The notes under the pieces were generated by a model, which ran no database searches, was not told the DNA's origin, and saw only the letters and a list, made by a program, of their open reading frames with translations. The translations under genes and the position numbers were made by a program. 9,464 nucleotides of DNA, taken from an uncultured bacterium. Its GTDB lineage: Bacteria; Pseudomonadota; Alphaproteobacteria; Rhodospirillales; Rhodospirillaceae. The stretch spans positions 1 to 9,464 of the forward strand of contig CAITZE010000067.1 in assembly GCA_903896775.1 (NCBI GenBank), read 5' to 3'. This document shows, piece by piece, positions 6,454 through 9,464 of the stretch (position 1 is its first letter; each line of letters opens with the position of its first letter).

Positions 6454-7392
6454 ATGGGGACGATTGCTGTGGCTGCCGTTGCGCTCACCAGTATGACCGG
6501 CTTCGCGCGCGCTGAAGGCCGCTTTGAAGGCAAAGCCGCCTTTGCGTGGGTGTGGGAAGCCAAAAGCGTCAACAGCAAGAATCTCGACGTTCGCATTCGC
6601 CTGCCGCACGGGTTCGATTCTCTCGAACTCGCAGCACGCCAATTGGCAGCGGAAACTTTCGCGCGTGGGTCGATCAATCTTACGCTGACTGTCACCACAG
6701 ATACCACGAGCGCCGGGACCGGCGTCGATGAAGCGGTTCTCGATGCGTTGATCGATCTGGTAAAGCGCAAGACCGCACAATACGGCACGCAGATTTTCGG
6801 CAACGTTGTTGAGCTTGCGCGTTTCGACGGCTTGATGGCTTTAGCGCAAGGGCGTCAAGCGCCTGAGATTCTCGATGCGGCGACGATTGCCACACGCGAT
6901 ATTGCGGTCCTCGCTGGCTTGAAAACCGCGCTTGCGGCCCTTGCGGTCGCGCGCCGGCAAGAAGGCGCACGCCTTGCGACTGTCGTCGTTGGCCATCTCG
7001 AAGCTATTGCTGAGCTGTGCGTTGAAGCTGGGGTTCTGGCAGCAACGCAGCCCGCGACTTTGAAGGCGCGCCTTTTGCAGCAGGTACAGGAACTCGCCGA
7101 CGCTATACCGGCCTTAACGCCGGAACGGCTCGCACAAGAAGCGGCTCTTTTAGCGCTGAAGTCGGATATTCGCGAGGAACTGGACCGCTTGTCCGCTCAC
7201 GTCGCCCAAGCGCGCGAACTTCTGGCCAAAGGCGAGCCCTGTGGCCGCCGTTTGGACTTTTTGTCTCAGGAATTCAATCGTGAGGCTAATACGCTATGCT
7301 CAAAGTCGACCGATGTAGCCCTCACACGCATCGGTCTGGCCCTGAAATCGACCATTGATCAGTTTCGTGAGCAAATTCAGAATATAGAATAG
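6454..7392 (+). CDS. yicC: YicC-family endoribonuclease-like protein
   Basis: Conserved stress-related protein. Relatives in E. coli (YicC) and B. subtilis (YloC) have been reported to act on RNA, including degradation of a small RNA. The N-terminal YicC domain starts at SMTGFARAEG (residues 13-22) and includes the conserved stretch EAKSVNSKNLDVRIRLP (35-51). The C-terminal DUF1732 signature, about residues 260-312, includes GRRLDFLSQEFNREANT and ends REQIQNIE. Start is uncertain. ATG 6454 has AGGA only 1 nt away, which is too close, and lies about 10 nt after the expected transcription start. GTG 6469 (codon 6) has GGGGA at 6456-6460 with an 8-nt spacer and would give 307 aa. ATG 6493 would begin right at the conserved MTGFA. 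gmk follows 31 bp downstream, the usual pairing. Confidence 0.92.
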   Translation: MGTIAVAAVALTSMTGFARAEGRFEGKAAFAWVWEAKSVNSKNLDVRIRLPHGFDSLELAARQLAAETFARGSINLTLTVTTDTTSAGTGVDEAVLDALIDLVKRKTAQYGTQIFGNVVELARFDGLMALAQGRQAPEILDAATIATRDIAVLAGLKTALAALAVARRQEGARLATVVVGHLEAIAELCVEAGVLAATQPATLKARLLQQVQELADAIPALTPERLAQEAALLALKSDIREELDRLSAHVAQARELLAKGEPCGRRLDFLSQEFNREANTLCSKSTDVALTRIGLALKSTIDQFREQIQNIE

Positions 7393-7423
7393 AGTGGGTG
7401 CCTTGCAGGGGTTGCACGGTTAG

Positions 7424-8062
7424 ATGATCGAACTCAGCGTTCAGCGGCGCGGACTTATGCTCGTGCTGTCGTCGCCTTCGGGCGCCGGCAAGACAACGAT
7501 CTCGCGCGCGATCTTGCGCGCCGAAGACGATCTCGCCATGTCCGTCTCCGTCACCACACGTGCGCCTCGGCCCGGTGAAGAAGAGGCCAGAGACTACTAT
7601 TTCGTTTCAGAAGACGAATACCATCGCATGGTCGCAGCCAAAGAACTACTCGAACACGCCAAGGTCTTCGATAATTATTACGGAACACCACGCGCTCACG
7701 TGGAGCGGGAGCTAGCTGCCGGCCGCGATGTCATGTTCGATATCGATTGGCAGGGGACGCAGCAATTGAAAGCCAGCGCGCGCGGCGATCTCGTCAGCGT
7801 CTTCATCCTGCCGCCATCGATCAAAGAGCTTGAGCGCCGTTTGCGCGGTCGCGCTCAAGACACTGAAGAAGTCATGCGTAGGCGCATGGCGCGCGCTTCC
7901 GATGAAATGAGCCATTGGCCAGAGTATGACTACGTCGTCGTCAACCAGAACGTTGACGAAAGCATCGAGCAGGTGAAGTCGATTCTCACGGCTGAGCGCC
8001 TGCGCCGCGACCGCCAGGTTGGGCTGGTCAGCTTCGTCAACGGCATGCGCGGCGAAAACTAG
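7424..8062 (+). CDS. gmk: Guanylate kinase
   Basis: Phosphorylates GMP (and dGMP) to GDP with ATP, an essential step of guanine nucleotide supply in the cytoplasm. The protein is 212 aa, full length. The P-loop SSPSGAGKTT covers residues 16-25. The GMP-binding part contains SVTTRAPRPGE (42-52), DYYF (57-60) and YYGTPR (85-90), followed by the FDIDWQG stretch (105-111). The lid is at about 138-160 (RLRGRAQDTEEVMRRRM). The codon before the ATG is TAG (7421-7423), so translation cannot begin upstream. The ribosome-binding site is weak: AGGGG at 7407-7411 with a 12-nt spacer. ATG at residue 12 would remove sequence just before the P-loop and is less likely. It is 31 bp after yicC and its stop overlaps that of rsmA. 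Confidence 0.97.
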   Translation: MIELSVQRRGLMLVLSSPSGAGKTTISRAILRAEDDLAMSVSVTTRAPRPGEEEARDYYFVSEDEYHRMVAAKELLEHAKVFDNYYGTPRAHVERELAAGRDVMFDIDWQGTQQLKASARGDLVSVFILPPSIKELERRLRGRAQDTEEVMRRRMARASDEMSHWPEYDYVVVNQNVDESIEQVKSILTAERLRRDRQVGLVSFVNGMRGEN

Positions 8063-8073
8063 CCGGCCTTTTT
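8050..8073 (+). terminator. Weak candidate terminator at the gmk end
   Basis: CGGC (8050-8053) can pair with GCCG (8062-8065) over an 8-nt loop, and TTTTT follows at 8069-8073. The stem is only 4 bp and overlaps the gmk stop codon and the last codons of rsmA, so both sequence constraint and chance could explain it. It is the only hairpin-plus-T-tract I see near this convergent junction. Confidence 0.2.
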
Positions 8074-8901
8074 GCCGTCCACGGCATTTGCCAACATACA
8101 GAATTGCTCCACCGTAAGTGTCTCCGCTCGCGCGGTAGGATTGATGCCGGTCGCACGGCAGAGGCCCTCAGCATCACCGTCGGTCGTTACAGCGCGCAAG
8201 CTTTGGCGCAGCATTTTACGACGCTGTCCAAAAGCTGCTGCGGTTACGCGTTCCAAAGTTTCACGCCGTGCCGGAATAGGATTTGCCCGCGGCGTCAGGC
8301 GCACGACTGTTGATTGAACCTGCGGCGGTGGCGTAAAGGCGCGTGGGTTTATGTGGAACAACAATTCGGACTCGCACAACCATTGGGCCATGATGCTCAA
8401 GCGGCCGTAAGCGCCGGTATCGGGCGGTGCTGTAATGCGGGCTGCGACTTCACTCTGGAACATAAGGGTGAAAGACTCAAATGCGTTTGGACTTTTCAGC
8501 CAACGCAAAAGCAATTCCGTGCCGATATTATAGGGTAGGTTAGCAACGATGCGCCGTGGCGCAGGGCCGAGCGTTGCAGCGTCCACCGTCAAGGCGTCGG
8601 CTTCGATCACCGTTAAACGCTCTGGGTAGACCGCGGCGATATCGGCCAAAATCGCACGGCAACGTTGATCCTTTTCGACTGCGATCACAGTGGCGCCGGC
8701 ACTCAAGAGGGCACGCGTGAGGCCGCCGGGGCCGGGCCCGATTTCAATGGTCGTTCCGTTCTCGAGATTTCCGGCAGATCGCGCAATACGTCCCGTCAAA
8801 TTAAGGTCGAGCAGAAAATGCTGCCCCAGGGACTTGTCGGCCATCAGTCCGTAACGAGCGAGGACCTCGCGCAACGGCGGCAGTGTATCTGCTTCACTCA
8901 T
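8059..8901 (-). CDS. rsmA: 16S rRNA dimethyladenosine transferase RsmA (KsgA)
   Basis: Uses S-adenosylmethionine to dimethylate the two adjacent adenosines of the loop near the 3' end of 16S rRNA (A1518 and A1519 in E. coli), a late small-subunit assembly step. The 280-aa length is typical. Visible motifs are KSLGQHFL (23-30), the SAM-binding EIGPGPGGLT (53-62), VEKD (75-78) at the end of the second strand, the catalytic NLPYNI (121-126) that receives the adenine, and FTPPPQV (189-195). AFGQRRKMLRQSL (223-235) marks the C-terminal rRNA-contacting domain. No Shine-Dalgarno is visible. The ATG overlaps the pdxA stop as ATGA, so translational coupling to pdxA is likely. Convergent with gmk, stops overlapping by 4 nt. 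Confidence 0.97.
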   Translation of the reverse strand: MSEADTLPPLREVLARYGLMADKSLGQHFLLDLNLTGRIARSAGNLENGTTIEIGPGPGGLTRALLSAGATVIAVEKDQRCRAILADIAAVYPERLTVIEADALTVDAATLGPAPRRIVANLPYNIGTELLLRWLKSPNAFESFTLMFQSEVAARITAPPDTGAYGRLSIMAQWLCESELLFHINPRAFTPPPQVQSTVVRLTPRANPIPARRETLERVTAAAFGQRRKMLRQSLRAVTTDGDAEGLCRATGINPTARAETLTVEQFCMLANAVDGKKAG

Positions 8902-9464
8902 GCGAGACGCGCCCGCTTGGCCGCGATATCGCCGGCGAGTTTGAGGGCAGCCAAAAGGCTGGAGGGATCGGCGATGCCTTTATCGGCAATATCAAAAGCC
9001 GTCCCATGATCCGGCGATGTGCGCACAAACGGCAATCCTAAGGTCACATTAACTCCGCCAGTGAAATCGATGGTCTTGATCGGAATCAGCGCTTGATCGT
9101 GATACATGCACAAGGCTGCGTCAAAGTGCTTGCGGGCCTCGGCATGGAATAACGTGTCAGCAGGCGATGGGCCCGTCACATCAATGCCATCGGCCCGCAG
9201 TTGCGTGATAGCGGGCGCGATGATGCGTGTTTCTTCGCCGCCCATACGGCCTTTTTCACCGGCATGTGGATTGAGCGCGGCTACAGCCAGGCGCGGCTGC
9301 ACGATGCCGAAGTCGGTTCTTAAAGCTACAGCTGTGACGCGGCCACAATGAATAATGGACGCCGTTGTGAGTGCGCTAGCAACGTCTTGGATCGCAAGAT
9401 GTATCGTTACGGGAACCACGCGCAAACCTTCCACGGCTAACATCATGACGGCTTCTTTATTACC
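8898..9464 (-). CDS. pdxA: 4-hydroxythreonine-4-phosphate dehydrogenase PdxA (partial, 5' end outside window)
   Basis: NAD-dependent, metal-dependent oxidation and decarboxylation of 4-phosphohydroxy-L-threonine in the DXP-dependent route to pyridoxal 5'-phosphate. The reading frame is open to the right edge and the first visible residues are GNKEAVMMLA. The ATG at 9446 is therefore an internal methionine, not the start. The window holds 188 residues, a little over half of a normal PdxA of about 330. The three metal-ligand histidines are present: in VTIHL (codon 9401-9399), NPHAGE (9266-9264) and MYHDQ (9101-9099). They match H166, H211 and H266 of E. coli. The GGVNVTLGLPFVRTSPDHGT stretch is the family's C-terminal signature. 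It heads into rsmA through an ATGA overlap. In related genomes surA and lptD lie further upstream in the same operon (outside view). Confidence 0.95.
   Translation of the reverse strand, partial: GNKEAVMMLAVEGLRVVPVTIHLAIQDVASALTTASIIHCGRVTAVALRTDFGIVQPRLAVAALNPHAGEKGRMGGEETRIIAPAITQLRADGIDVTGPSPADTLFHAEARKHFDAALCMYHDQALIPIKTIDFTGGVNVTLGLPFVRTSPDHGTAFDIADKGIADPSSLLAALKLAGDIAAKRARLA

Noticed and set aside
9444..9446. ATG at 9446 as the pdxA start
   Set aside because: The frame continues upstream to the window edge with family-like residues (NKEAV), and the N-terminal half of PdxA would be missing. It is an internal Met codon.
1..9464. tRNA, rRNA, CRISPR array, insertion sequence or prophage signs
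   Set aside because: No clover-leaf or rRNA-like sequence, no spaced direct repeats, no transposase or integrase reading frame, and no terminal inverted repeats were seen on either strand.

Overview
This 9.46 kb window is a chromosomal housekeeping region of a moderately GC-rich alphaproteobacterium. The family cannot be fixed from the sequence. The evidence is the gene order fabD-fabG-acpP-fabF-mltG ... yicC-gmk, followed by rsmA and pdxA on the opposite strand. From memory, rhizobia and their relatives carry almost this order (with rpsF diverging upstream of fabD). The YicC, Gmk and RsmA sequences also look alphaproteobacterial. All genes are intact except pdxA, which runs off the right edge.

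Layout. Positions 1-180 hold the regulatory region upstream of fabD, with an 8-bp inverted repeat and a perfect 15-bp palindrome. Positions 181-3731 (+) are the fatty-acid synthesis block: fabD (malonyl-CoA:ACP transacylase), fabG (ketoacyl-ACP reductase), acpP (acyl carrier protein) and fabF (ketoacyl-ACP synthase II). acpP is flanked by two long gaps of 171 and 160 bp that contain dyads and a candidate promoter. mltG (3774-4763, +) follows; it encodes the membrane transglycosylase that terminates glycan strands. Next is a TerC-family membrane protein (4826-5563, +). A short-chain dehydrogenase lies tail to tail with it on the minus strand (5560-6333). yicC (6454-7392, +) and gmk (7424-8062, +) then resume the usual order. 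They converge on rsmA (8059-8901, -), which is translationally coupled to the upstream gene pdxA (8898 to beyond 9464, -).

How the genes fit together. FabD loads malonyl groups onto AcpP, FabF condenses them with acyl-ACP, and FabG reduces the ketoacyl product, so the first four genes encode the core of one elongation cycle. MltG and the lipid genes both serve envelope growth. YicC (an RNase-type protein), Gmk (GDP supply) and RsmA (16S rRNA dimethylation) serve RNA and nucleotide metabolism, and PdxA makes pyridoxal phosphate.

I see no previously undescribed system, mobile element, RNA gene or CRISPR array. The points most worth a second look are: the terC + SDR pair that separates mltG from yicC; two convergent gene pairs that each share a 4-nt stop overlap with no room for a terminator; the palindrome upstream of fabD; the structured regions around acpP; and the uncertain yicC start codon.
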